From Pedobacter psychrodurus (GTDB lineage Bacteria > Bacteroidota > Bacteroidia > Sphingobacteriales > Sphingobacteriaceae), in NCBI RefSeq assembly GCF_004331735.1, contig NZ_SJSO01000017.1, positions 62,001 to 126,000 of the forward strand: a stretch of 64,000 nt of DNA. Direction: 5' to 3'. The notes below the pieces were generated by a model. It was not told where the DNA came from, did no database searches, and was given only the letters and a program-made list of their open reading frames with translations. Each line of letters begins with the position of its first letter. The stretch's first letter is position 1. The position numbers and the translations under genes were made by a program. Below, piece by piece: positions 49,602 to 58,242 of the stretch.

Positions 49602-50126
49602 ATGAGACACGGTAAAAAAGTAAACCACTTAGGTAGAACCGCAAGCCACAGAAAGGCGATGTTAGCTAACATGGCTTCATCACTTATTTTGCACAAAAGA
49701 ATTACAACAACTTTAGCTAAAGCTAAAGCTTTGCGTACTTATGTTGAGCCAATTATCACTAAATCAAAAAATGATACTACTCACTCACGTCGTACAGTTT
49801 TTGCTTATTTACAAGATAAAGAAGTAGTAACAATCTTATTCCGCGAAATTGCTGAGAAAGTTGCAAACCGTCCAGGTGGTTATACTCGCATCATTAAATT
49901 AAACAACCGTTTAGGTGATAACGCTGAGATGGCTTTAATTGAATTGGTAGATTACAATACAGTTTACGGTAAAGACGTAGAAGCTAAAGAAGAGAAGAAA
50001 ACAACTCGTCGTGGTAGAAGTAAAGCTACTGCTGCACCTAAGGCTACAGAAGCGAAAGCTGAAGTTGCCGAAGAAGTTGCTCCTGCTGAAGAAGCGCCTG
50101 CTACTGAAGAACCAAAAGGAGAATAA
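49602..50126 (+). CDS. rplQ: 50S ribosomal protein bL17 with Ala/Glu-rich tail
   Basis: 174 residues; E. coli has 127. The core (1-125) shows MRHGKKVNHLGRTASHRKAMLANMASSLILHKRITTTLAKAKALR and NRPGGYTRIIKLNNRLGDNAEMALIELVDYN. The tail (126-174) starts basic (TTRRGRSK) and becomes Ala/Glu/Pro-rich (AEVAEEVAPAEEAPATEEPK). Last gene of the superoperon, with a strong terminator 22 bases after the stop codon. Confidence 0.97.
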   Translation: MRHGKKVNHLGRTASHRKAMLANMASSLILHKRITTTLAKAKALRTYVEPIITKSKNDTTHSRRTVFAYLQDKEVVTILFREIAEKVANRPGGYTRIIKLNNRLGDNAEMALIELVDYNTVYGKDVEAKEEKKTTRRGRSKATAAPKATEAKAEVAEEVAPAEEAPATEEPKGE

Positions 50127-50148
50127 TTTAATTCACCTTAAGATTAAG

Positions 50149-50183
50149 AAAGTCCTGTTCGAAAGAACAGGACTTTTTTTTGT
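50149..50183 (+). terminator. Terminator of the rplC-rplQ superoperon
   Basis: A perfect 12-pair stem aaagtcctgttc / gaacaggacttt with a GAAA tetraloop and a run of T: an ideal intrinsic terminator. Confidence 0.96.
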
Positions 50184-50213
50184 TTTGTATCATTATGAAC
50201 GCAGTGTTTTGTG

Positions 50214-50300
50214 CCGTCAGATGTTTCCATCTGACGGTTTGTTAAAAATAAATTAGAACTTATTAATTTCTTCTATGTGTTAGATGGTAACATCTGACAT
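50214..50300. repeat. Pair of TCAGATG/CATCTGA hairpins
   Basis: The first is a perfect 10-pair stem CCGTCAGATG / CATCTGACGG (50214-50237). The second is a shorter gttagatggtaacatctgac (50280-50299). They lie in the 334-base gap 50127-50460, which otherwise holds the superoperon terminator and the CAAACGTTTG site. Confidence 0.75.
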
Positions 50301-50382
50301 CACTATGAATCTATGGCATAAACTCCATTGAGCAACATGCTACCACTAATCAACCATTTACCAATGTACTAATCAAATCAAT

Positions 50383-50392
50383 CAAACGTTTG
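50383..50392. promoter_or_regulatory. Palindromic operator CAAACGTTTG, site 3
   Basis: A perfect copy of the sites before the SusCD operon, 68 bases upstream of the glycoside-hydrolase-like gene. It suggests joint control with 9520-15100 by a LacI-type regulator lying outside this window. Confidence 0.65.
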
Positions 50393-50460
50393 TCTCATTT
50401 TTTCATTACATAGCTTTATTTCAGCCAGGTATCTATAAATTAGCCAAAAACAAATTTGAA

Positions 50461-53430
50461 ATGAAATTTAGGCTTTTTCTATTACTCTGTCTTTTCGCAC
50501 AGCTATCTCTTAATGCTCAAACACTAAAGTATACTAACGGTAGCAATGCCTGGAATCCCGATTCGTTAGGTAACCATAGAGTTGTTGTACAGTTTGCCGG
50601 TACAGGCAGAATCGCCCATGTTAAAGTTGATTGGCGTAGGCGGGATGAACATCCAGAATTAAAAGGAATCATCGTGCAAGATGTAAATGGCAAAACTGTT
50701 TCGGTTGTGGGCACAGATAAATTGACCAGAGAAAGTGCTGATGTTTATTTCGAAGCACCTGGAGCTGGAAAATATTACATCTATTACCTTGCGTATAAAA
50801 ATGAAGGCAGGAGTAATTATCCAAAAGGAGTTTACTTAAAAGCCAAACAGGCTGACCAAGCATGGTTAATGGCTGCAAAACAAATTAAGGTGAATACTTC
50901 TGTTGTCGAGATCCAGTCTATTGATGCTTTCAACTCATTCTATCCGATGGAAGTAATTGCCACAAGTAAAGAAACAGCATCAATAAAAGCTAAATATCCA
51001 TTAGAAGCTTTTATCGTTTTTCCAGAGGACAGAATGTATCCGATCAAAATGCAGAACGATTTACCTTATCGTTGGATACAAAAAGGGGCAGCAAATACTT
51101 TTACAGGCTCGGCGAGTAAAGGCGAAAACTATGCTTTTCAATTGGGCATATTTGCTTTGAAAGATCTGAAAAATGTAGTAGTTAGCTATGGCGATTTAAA
51201 AAATGCAGCAGGAAAAGTAATTTCTTCAAAATACATCAACTGCTTAAATACCAATGGAACAAGTTATGATAACAAACCTTTGGTTGAAACTGTAAATGTA
51301 GCCTCTGGCAAGATTCAGCCAATGTGGATAACGATAAATATCCCTAAAAATATCGCGGCAGGTATTTATGCCGGAAAATTTACGGTCAAAGCCAATGGAA
51401 AATCTAAAGTAATTGATGCCAAAATTACAGTAGGTAACGAAGTTTTAGCTGACGCCGGTGTAGGAACTCCAGATAAACAGACTCGCTTAACCTGGTTAAA
51501 TTCTACCTTAGCGCAAGCGAATACGGTGGTTGCTCCTTACACACCGTTAACTGTTGATGGCAATGTAATCTCACTTTTAGGAAGAAAGTTCGAAATTAAT
51601 AGCGATGGTTTTCCTAAGCAGATTCAAACGTTTTTTAATGCTGAGATGACGGCTTATAGCGAAAAACCTAATAATATTTTAGCAGAGCCTATCCATTTTC
51701 ACTTTTTTAATACACCAAAAACACAGGAGAAATTTGTGACAAGTAATTTCCAGATTACCAGTAAAGAAGCTGGAACGGTAAAATGGACGGCTACCAATAC
51801 TTCCGATAATCTAAAAATGGATTTAGAAGGTGCTTTAGAGTTTGATGGGTATGTGCATTACGTAGTTAAAGTAACTGCTTTAAAAGATGTTGAATTCAGT
51901 AATGTTGATTTTCATATCCCATTTGATAAGAATGCTACAAAATATTTGATGGGTTTAGGTGAAAAGGGTGGTGTTAGACCAGATACTGTAAAATGGAAAT
52001 GGGATGTGGCCAATAAAAACCACGATGCCGTTTGGATCGGGAATGTAAATGCAGGCTTGTATTATAACTTAAGAGACGAAAACTATGTTCGCCCGCTTAA
52101 CACCAATTTCTATCTTCAGAAGCCTTTATTGTTGCCTAAATCGTGGGGTAATGGAGATAAAGGTGGTATTCAGATTAATGTTAAAGGAAGTTCGATGCTT
52201 GCCGATAACTTTACTGGCGCCAGAAGTATGAAAAAAGGCGATGTGCTGTATTACAATTTCAATTTATTGATCACACCTTTCCATTTACTTAATACCGATT
52301 TTCAATGGGATAACCGCTTTTACCATAAATATGGTGATCTAGATTCTATTAAAGCTAAAGGTGCAACCGTAGTGAACATTCATCATGCTACGCCAATTAA
52401 CCCATGGATTAACTATCCATTTATCGAATGGAAAAAGATGAAAGGTTATATTGATAATGCACACTCGAAAGGTTTAAAAGTTAAAATTTACAATACTGTT
52501 CGCGAGCTTTCTAACCACGCTTACGAGTGGCCAGCTTTAAGAAGTTTAGGTACTGAGGTATATTCTCCAGGTAAAGGTGGAGGCTTTAGCTGGTTACAGG
52601 AACATTTAGATTCTAATTATATTGCCGCCTGGTTTGTGCCCGAAATTAAAGATGCGGCTGTAATTAACAGCGGAATGAACCGTTGGCACAACTACTACGT
52701 AGAAGGAATGAAATGGTTGGTGAACAATGTTGGCATTGATGGCGTGTACTTGGATGATGTGGCATTCGACCGTGTAACCATGAAACGTATAAAACGTGTA
52801 TTAACGCAAGATAACCACCCAGGTATTATCGACCTGCACTCGGCCAATCAATACAATAAAAGTGATGGCTTTAACAATAGTGCCATTTTATACCTGGAGC
52901 ATTTTCCTTACCTGAACCGTTTATGGTTCGGCGAATATTTCGATTACCAAAAAAATAATCCCGATTTCTTTTTAACAGAGGTAAGCGGAATTCCTTTTGG
53001 TTTGATGGGAGAGATGTTGCAAGATGACGGAAACCCTTGGCGTGGTATGATTTACGGTATGACAAGTCGCTTGGGTTGGTCTGACAAAAGCGATCCAAAA
53101 CCTTTATGGAAAGCTTGGGATAACTTTGGAATAAAAGGATCTGAGATGATCGGTTACTGGAGTGAAAATTGTCCGGTTAAAACCGACAACCCTAAAGTTT
53201 TGGCAACAGTATATAAACAAAAAGGTAAAACAATGATTGCCTTAGCCAGTTGGGCAGAGGGTGATGTAAAGGTTAACTTGACGATTGATTGGGCTAAACT
53301 GGGTTTAGATGCAAGCAAAGTTAAGATAAGTGCTCCTTCAATTGATAAATTCCAAACGGCAGGAAGTTATCCTGATGGAAAATCAATTCCTATTGAAAAA
53401 GGAAAAGGTTTGATATTGGTAGTGGAGTAA
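50461..53430 (+). CDS. Large secreted glycoside-hydrolase-like protein (DUF6067/GH123-like, tentative)
   Basis: 989 residues. The signal peptide is MKFRLFLLLCLFAQLSLNAQ. N-terminal beta-rich domains (about 21-330) are followed by a central sandwich (about 340-600) and a TIM-barrel-like catalytic part (about 620-900) with INIHHATPINPWINYPF-like strands, KVKIYNTVRELS, GIDGVYLDDVAFD (a typical barrel strand with paired acids) and YLEHFPYLNRLWFGEYF. A C-terminal small beta domain (KTMIALASWAEGDVKVNL) completes it. I place it near the DUF6067 proteins related to GH123; the substrate is unknown. A shared operator suggests it works with the SusCD operon. Confidence 0.75.
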   Translation: MKFRLFLLLCLFAQLSLNAQTLKYTNGSNAWNPDSLGNHRVVVQFAGTGRIAHVKVDWRRRDEHPELKGIIVQDVNGKTVSVVGTDKLTRESADVYFEAPGAGKYYIYYLAYKNEGRSNYPKGVYLKAKQADQAWLMAAKQIKVNTSVVEIQSIDAFNSFYPMEVIATSKETASIKAKYPLEAFIVFPEDRMYPIKMQNDLPYRWIQKGAANTFTGSASKGENYAFQLGIFALKDLKNVVVSYGDLKNAAGKVISSKYINCLNTNGTSYDNKPLVETVNVASGKIQPMWITINIPKNIAAGIYAGKFTVKANGKSKVIDAKITVGNEVLADAGVGTPDKQTRLTWLNSTLAQANTVVAPYTPLTVDGNVISLLGRKFEINSDGFPKQIQTFFNAEMTAYSEKPNNILAEPIHFHFFNTPKTQEKFVTSNFQITSKEAGTVKWTATNTSDNLKMDLEGALEFDGYVHYVVKVTALKDVEFSNVDFHIPFDKNATKYLMGLGEKGGVRPDTVKWKWDVANKNHDAVWIGNVNAGLYYNLRDENYVRPLNTNFYLQKPLLLPKSWGNGDKGGIQINVKGSSMLADNFTGARSMKKGDVLYYNFNLLITPFHLLNTDFQWDNRFYHKYGDLDSIKAKGATVVNIHHATPINPWINYPFIEWKKMKGYIDNAHSKGLKVKIYNTVRELSNHAYEWPALRSLGTEVYSPGKGGGFSWLQEHLDSNYIAAWFVPEIKDAAVINSGMNRWHNYYVEGMKWLVNNVGIDGVYLDDVAFDRVTMKRIKRVLTQDNHPGIIDLHSANQYNKSDGFNNSAILYLEHFPYLNRLWFGEYFDYQKNNPDFFLTEVSGIPFGLMGEMLQDDGNPWRGMIYGMTSRLGWSDKSDPKPLWKAWDNFGIKGSEMIGYWSENCPVKTDNPKVLATVYKQKGKTMIALASWAEGDVKVNLTIDWAKLGLDASKVKISAPSIDKFQTAGSYPDGKSIPIEKGKGLILVVE

Positions 53431-53503
53431 ATCCCTTGCGCCGTGGTTTGTGTCCTCACGAACCATACAAATTTGGTATGTAATGACATGTGCCGAGGAG
53501 AAT

Positions 53504-53552
53504 AAAGAAGTCAAGTTTTTATAGCACATTGGCCATTAAACTTGACTTCTTT
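53504..53552. terminator. Bidirectional terminator between convergent genes
   Basis: A perfect 15-pair stem aaagaagtcaagttt / aaacttgacttcttt with a 19-base loop lies between the glycoside-hydrolase-like gene and the dehydrogenase subunit gene. Confidence 0.85.
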
Positions 53553-53561
53553 CGTATACGA

Positions 53562-54194
53562 TTATACCTTCACATTCTCCATTCCGTACTGTTTCAGCAC
53601 ATCTATTGGAACACCAGCCCACTGGTTTGGTGCATTACCAACGTAACCAATATCTTTTACGCCAATTTCTGTAGTGTAAAAACCTGATGCAGTTAAGTCT
53701 CTCATTCTATTGAAAAAAGTTACACCTGCCTGCATTTCTGGTCTGGCTTTTTTAGGATATGCAATTTCATCTACAATGGAAATCTGTTGATCTGCTGATG
53801 CCTCAACAAATGATTTTTGGAATTTATTAAAGCTATATACGTCCAGCCACTTTAAACCACCACGCATTGGTACTTTGTGTTCAGGAATATCTTTTACAAT
53901 AAATTCGATAAACTCTGGTACTCTAGCATCAGATGCACTGCCCGATACATCATCTTTAGGGATAATAATATCAGCCAGAATTGTAATTGTAGCCATTTCA
54001 TGTTTAGTGAAAAAGATTTCAGCTTTTAATTTCTTATCACGGTCTATTTCCCACTGCTCTCTTCCGGCTTCTTTTGCGGTTTCTTCTGGTGCGGCTACTT
54101 CGGTTTTTGTTTCAGGTTGTTTACAGGCATCGAGTAGCACAGTTGTACTTATGGCTGTTAAACCTAATGCTTTTAGTGAATCACGTCTGTTCAT
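53562..54194 (-). CDS. Gluconate 2-dehydrogenase subunit 3-family protein
   Basis: 210 residues. The N-terminus MNRRDSLKALGLTAISTTVLLDACKQ is a twin-arginine-type signal with a lipobox-like LDAC at 24. The body has ATITILADIIIPKDDVSGSASDARVPEFIEFIVKD, the family hallmark (PxDxxPGAxxAxV). In related oxidoreductases this small subunit helps export and mature the flavoprotein. It is 11 bases downstream of the GMC gene, the classical arrangement. Confidence 0.9.
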   Translation of the reverse strand: MNRRDSLKALGLTAISTTVLLDACKQPETKTEVAAPEETAKEAGREQWEIDRDKKLKAEIFFTKHEMATITILADIIIPKDDVSGSASDARVPEFIEFIVKDIPEHKVPMRGGLKWLDVYSFNKFQKSFVEASADQQISIVDEIAYPKKARPEMQAGVTFFNRMRDLTASGFYTTEIGVKDIGYVGNAPNQWAGVPIDVLKQYGMENVKV

Positions 54195-54205
54195 ATGGTA
54201 ATTCT

Positions 54206-55942
54206 TTAAATGTTTTGTTTTTTCTTTTGAGCTAAAATATATTCGGCGGTGCGCATAGAAAGTGCTAAAATAGTCCAGGTGGCATTTTTATCGCCTTGTT
54301 GAACAAATGGGCCAGCATCTACTACAAACAGATTTTTACAGTCGTGTGCCTGGCAGTATTTGTTTAATGCCGATTTTTTAGGATCGTCGCCCATACGAAT
54401 AGTCCCAACTTCGTGGATAATTTTTCCGGGGTTGAGTAAACCGTAATTGGTATCTGCTCCCTGAATTTCAGAAGTAACCACCGCACCCATTTCTTTCATG
54501 ATCGAAAGGAAGGTATCTTGCATATGTTTAGCCTGTAGAATTTCATCTTTGGCCCATTTATAGTTAAACCTTAAAACGGGAATACCATATTTATCTACAG
54601 TATTTGGATCAATTTCGCAGTAGTTATCTTCTCTGGCAATTGCTGTACCGCGGCCTGCCATTCCAACGCCAGTTCCATAGAAACGGCGGTAATCATCTTT
54701 TAACGATTTTCCATAACCTCCGGCATCTTTCATTTTGCCATCTCTACCTGGTACCATTCCGTTCATTTGTGTTACACCGCCACCAAAGCCATATGCAGGC
54801 ATACCCATACCACCCCAGTATTCGATGTGGTAACCACGCGGGAAGTTTAGTTTACGGTTATCTAACCACCAGGGCGAATAAATATGCACACTGCCAAGGC
54901 CATCCTCATTGTAACGTTTTCTATCCATTAACTGTGGAAGAAAGCCCGAAACACTTGCGCCTGTAGAATCGTGTAAATATTTTCCTACAACACCGCTGCT
55001 ATTGGCTAAGCCATTAGGATGTGATGATGATTTTGAGTTTAATAAAATACGCGCCGATTCGCAGGCACTGGCACCTAAAATAATGAGTTTACCGTTTACC
55101 TGGTATTCTTGCAGGTCTTTTCGGTTTACATAGGAAACCCCTTTTGCGGTACCATCTTTATCGGTAATTACTTCGCGCACCATGGCATCGGTAATTACAG
55201 TCAGATTTCCTGTTTTTACTGCAGGGTTTACCAAACAAGATGAGGATGAAAAATCGCCATAAACTTTACAGCTTCTTCCACATTGGCCGCAATAGAAACA
55301 AGGTGCGCGATCGCTGTTATTTGGTAAGGCCTCGGTAAGTACCGATCCACGGCCGGTAATTACTTTTACACCTGCTTTTTCTGCACCTTTTTTTATAAAA
55401 AGTTCATTTAATCTTGGTTTTGGCGGTTTCATAAAGATTCCGTCTGGCTCATTTTCTAAACCTTCTGCTGTTCCATAAATACCGATCATGCGATCTACTT
55501 TATCGTAAAATGGTTTTACATCGGCATAGGTAATCGGCCAATCGTCGGTTAAACCATCAGTAGGTTTAAAATCCTGTGGCCCCATGCGGAGCGAAATTCT
55601 TCCCCAGTGATTAGTACGGCCACCGAGCATGCGCGAACGGAACCATTCGAACTCGCTTTTGTTTTTCTGAGTATAAGGCTCGCCTTCTAATTCCCATCCT
55701 CCATAAGAAGCATCAAAATCTCCAAATGGACGCGTTGTACTGGCACCACGACGGGGAGATTCCCAAGGCCATTTTAATTGATGTGAATCTAATCGCGGAT
55801 CGAAATTTTGACCAGCCTCGAGCATTAAAACCTTTTGACCTGCATGTGCCAGAACGTATGCAGCCATTCCGCCACCTGCACCTGAGCCAACAACAATGGC
55901 ATCATAAACGGTAGGCGATTTTTTTATCTGAAAGTCACTCAT
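54206..55942 (-). CDS. GMC-family flavin oxidoreductase with Cys cluster
   Basis: 578 residues. The FAD-binding start is AIVVGSGAGGGMAAYVLAHAGQKVLMLEAG (residues 15-44). GRTNHWGRISLRM is the second flavin motif. A C-x2-C-x2-C-x3-C cluster at 215-225 (CFYCGQCGRSC) suggests an iron-sulfur centre, as known for sugar/glucoside 3-dehydrogenase types. The C-terminus has HEVGTIRMG with the catalytic-base His and NATWTILALSMRTAEYIL. It has no signal peptide and is probably exported together with its Tat-signal partner. The substrate is likely a sugar or polyol. No cytochrome gene is adjacent. Confidence 0.92.
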   Translation of the reverse strand: MSDFQIKKSPTVYDAIVVGSGAGGGMAAYVLAHAGQKVLMLEAGQNFDPRLDSHQLKWPWESPRRGASTTRPFGDFDASYGGWELEGEPYTQKNKSEFEWFRSRMLGGRTNHWGRISLRMGPQDFKPTDGLTDDWPITYADVKPFYDKVDRMIGIYGTAEGLENEPDGIFMKPPKPRLNELFIKKGAEKAGVKVITGRGSVLTEALPNNSDRAPCFYCGQCGRSCKVYGDFSSSSCLVNPAVKTGNLTVITDAMVREVITDKDGTAKGVSYVNRKDLQEYQVNGKLIILGASACESARILLNSKSSSHPNGLANSSGVVGKYLHDSTGASVSGFLPQLMDRKRYNEDGLGSVHIYSPWWLDNRKLNFPRGYHIEYWGGMGMPAYGFGGGVTQMNGMVPGRDGKMKDAGGYGKSLKDDYRRFYGTGVGMAGRGTAIAREDNYCEIDPNTVDKYGIPVLRFNYKWAKDEILQAKHMQDTFLSIMKEMGAVVTSEIQGADTNYGLLNPGKIIHEVGTIRMGDDPKKSALNKYCQAHDCKNLFVVDAGPFVQQGDKNATWTILALSMRTAEYILAQKKKQNI

Positions 55943-56208
55943 TGATTATGGTTAGCTATTTTTATATAATCTAATCTAAAGCTTAATTTTTTGAAAAAAA
56001 AACGTTCGGCTTCTTTGGAATCAATATAGATAATAACAGCATCAAGTATTTCTAAATCGTATTACCTCATTCATTTGTTTAATGCAATGCCAATGATTTT
56101 TTGAGATGAAAATGCCTGTCACTATTACATTTTACATCTTCCATTAATTTATAAAGTCGCTCTATTGTTACATTATCATGGATATGTTCTGCTCCGGATA
56201 AACTTGAT

Positions 56209-56216
56209 TATCTTTG
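56209..56216 (+). promoter_or_regulatory. Candidate -7 element TATCTTTG before the methyltransferase gene
   Basis: This matches TAnnTTTG, 16 bases before the ATG at 56233. No convincing TTG lies 19-20 bases upstream. The 290-base gap 55943-56232 must also hold the promoter of the divergent GMC gene; nothing else is seen in it. Confidence 0.5.
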
Positions 56217-56232
56217 TCGCTAAAATTGATCA

Positions 56233-57420
56233 ATGCCAGTGTTAGAATATATAGAACAATTTACTGCAGCTTTAAAGGAAAGTTTGGATGCTGCAACTTT
56301 TGTAAAGGTATCTTTAGGGAACTACAAAGGCGAAGAAGAAGCATTAAAGCAAATTCTTATCCGTAAAGTTGTGATTAAACGTGAAGATAAACTGGCTTTT
56401 ACCTATCGCTATAAAACCCGTGATGTGGTGAAAAACTATGCAGTTGATGAAGCAATAGATTTGATTTCCGACTATCTGGAAAAAGGTTTTAAAATCGGTA
56501 CTTTGTTTAGCACCGAAAAAGACCTGATTTTGGAGGAACTGAATAATGGCAAGGTTGTTTTTAGGGAAAGTAAAGCATCAAGTGCAGCAGCCCCGTCTGC
56601 CAGCCACGATAAAGAGAAAAGCAGGCTGATTAAACCCGATTCGAAGTCTTATTTAACGGAGCTTAAAATTACCGACTCAGAAGGGAAGGTATTTAAAAAT
56701 GCGCAGGATAAATTTCGCCAGATTAACCATTACATTGAAATTTTAAGTTCTTTAATTAAAGAGCTGCCTGCAGGTACAATTAAAAAAGTAGCCGATATGG
56801 GCTCGGGCAAAGGTTATTTAACTTTTGCATTATACGATTATTTACACTCGGTTTTAAAGCTAGAAACTGAAGTGGTTGGGGTAGAGTATCGCGAGGATAT
56901 GGTCGAATTATGTAATCAGGTTGCTGTTAAATCTGCTTTCGATAAATTGAATTTTGTTCAGGGAACGATTGAAGATTACAATGCTGAGGATGTAAATTTA
57001 TTAATTGCCCTTCATGCCTGCGATACCGCTACCGATGATGCTATTTTTAAGGGAATTAAAGCCAATGCCGAACTGATTGTTGTTGCGCCTTGTTGCCACA
57101 AACAAATCCGTAGAGAGATTGAGCAAAATAAAGTGAAGAATGATGTTTCATTTTTAACTAAATATGGCATCTTTTTAGAACGTCAGGCTGAAATGGTTAC
57201 CGATGGAATTCGAGCGTTAATTTTAGAATACTTCGGGTATAAAACCAAAGTGTTCGAATTTATTTCAGATGCACATACGCCTAAGAATGTACTCGTAGTT
57301 GGGATAAAAGGCAAAGCGCATAGTTCAGAGCGAAAAGCGGAGATTTTACAGAAAATTAAAGCAAGTAAGGAATACTTTGGGATTGGCTACCATCACTTAG
57401 AAAGATTGTTGGAGTTGTAG
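56233..57420 (+). CDS. SAM-dependent methyltransferase, Methyltransf_32/GSTCD-like
   Basis: 395 residues. The N-terminal part (1-130) lacks a known domain. The catalytic domain has IKKVADMGSGKGYLTFALYDYL (SAM motif I, about 188-209), VVGVEYREDMVELCNQVA and LLIALHACDTATDDAIFKGI followed by LIVVAPCCHKQIRREIE. The HACDTA and APCCHKQIR motifs are typical of the group that includes GSTCD and METTL25-like proteins, thought to act on RNA. The target is unknown. Alone in its transcript. Confidence 0.87.
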   Translation: MPVLEYIEQFTAALKESLDAATFVKVSLGNYKGEEEALKQILIRKVVIKREDKLAFTYRYKTRDVVKNYAVDEAIDLISDYLEKGFKIGTLFSTEKDLILEELNNGKVVFRESKASSAAAPSASHDKEKSRLIKPDSKSYLTELKITDSEGKVFKNAQDKFRQINHYIEILSSLIKELPAGTIKKVADMGSGKGYLTFALYDYLHSVLKLETEVVGVEYREDMVELCNQVAVKSAFDKLNFVQGTIEDYNAEDVNLLIALHACDTATDDAIFKGIKANAELIVVAPCCHKQIRREIEQNKVKNDVSFLTKYGIFLERQAEMVTDGIRALILEYFGYKTKVFEFISDAHTPKNVLVVGIKGKAHSSERKAEILQKIKASKEYFGIGYHHLERLLEL

Positions 57421-57429
57421 TAGAACGAT

Positions 57430-57525
57430 CGTTATTCTGATCCGATATCTATCGGATTTGTTTCAGAATCTGTCAAACCAACCAGGTGTTTTCAGTCGGT
57501 GAGACACCGACCGATAGGATCGTAT
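57430..57525. repeat. Palindromic repeats after the methyltransferase gene
   Basis: ATCCGATATCTATCGGAT-like palindrome (57440-57458) flanked by ttctg and cagaat, then a perfect GTCGGTG/CACCGAC hairpin with a 3-base loop (about 57499-57516). They relate to the CCGATAGCTATCGG module and lie between convergent genes. Confidence 0.7.
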
Positions 57526-57530
57526 CAAAC

Positions 57531-57890
57531 TTACAGATGCAACAAAATCAACGCAATTAAAGCTGGTATTGATTGTACATAAAGAATTTTTTTACTCGCT
57601 GTTGCTGCGCCATAAATACCGGCAATAATCACACAGGTTAAAAAAAATATCGCTACATAAAATCTCCAGTGGTGATCGGTTATACATAATGACCAGATTA
57701 AACCTGCAGCTAAAAATCCATTGTATAATCCCTGGTTTGCTGCTAATGCTTTAGTTGGTGGGAATAAATCTTTCGGGATGGTTTTGAAAACTTTAGGCGC
57801 TTTGGTTGTCCAAGCGAACATTTCTAGCCAAAGAATGTAAATGTGAATCAAGGCGACGAAGCCGATTACGATTTGAGCTGCTAATTGCAT
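57531..57890 (-). CDS. DUF1304 membrane protein
   Basis: 119 residues with four hydrophobic helices: AAQIVIGFVALIHIYILWLEMFAW, then NQGLYNGFLAAGLIWSL, FYVAIFFLTCVIIAGIYGAATAS and QSIPALIALILLHL. The pattern HIYILWLEMFAW and NQGLYNGFLAAGL is that of the DUF1304 family. The role is unknown. Confidence 0.9.
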   Translation of the reverse strand: MQLAAQIVIGFVALIHIYILWLEMFAWTTKAPKVFKTIPKDLFPPTKALAANQGLYNGFLAAGLIWSLCITDHHWRFYVAIFFLTCVIIAGIYGAATASKKILYVQSIPALIALILLHL

Positions 57891-57892
57891 TA

Positions 57893-57957
57893 TAGATTGG
57901 ATTACACAGATTTTTTAAAAGGATTACACAGATTAAAATGATTGCACAGATTGATTG
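57893..57957. repeat. GATTACACAGATT direct repeats
   Basis: Three degenerate copies (ggattacacagatt, ggattacacagatt, gattgcacagatt) lie just upstream of the DUF1304 gene, in its leader or promoter region. They relate to the rpsG-fusA gap. Confidence 0.75.
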
Positions 57958-58007
57958 TAATTTAAATATAGGAAACTTTGTGGTTATTTTTTGCATTAAC
58001 TGGTGTT

Positions 58008-58165
58008 AACTAAACCCGATAATAGCGAACATCCCGATTTTCATCGGGATAAAGCGGTTAGCGGGGCAGGTGCTCCCGAAGCACTGCTAACTTTCATTTT
58101 CAAATCATTTAAAAGAATTTAAACTTCGCTTTGGCCTTTCATCTTTAGCCTTTCAGCTTATTTCT
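58008..58165. repeat. Type 3 repeat followed by aaagcct-type remnant
   Basis: ctaaacccgataatagcg, a CATCCCGAT/ATCGGGAT-type hairpin, agcggttagcggggc and cgaagcactgctaact match copies at 17353 and 29190. Next comes a ctttggcctttcatctttag stretch like the rpsN-rpsH repeat. With 57893-57957 it occupies most of the 418-base gap 57891-58308. Confidence 0.7.
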
Positions 58166-58242
58166 GTCATGCTGTCAGTAAACTATAACCTCTTTTTTTA
58201 CATTTTATCAGTCTTTTGCTCATATTATCTGCCAAAAGGCAA

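Noticed and set aside
53490..53687. 65-codon plus-strand frame near the bidirectional terminator
   Set aside because: It crosses a perfect terminator hairpin and lies antisense to the dehydrogenase small-subunit gene.
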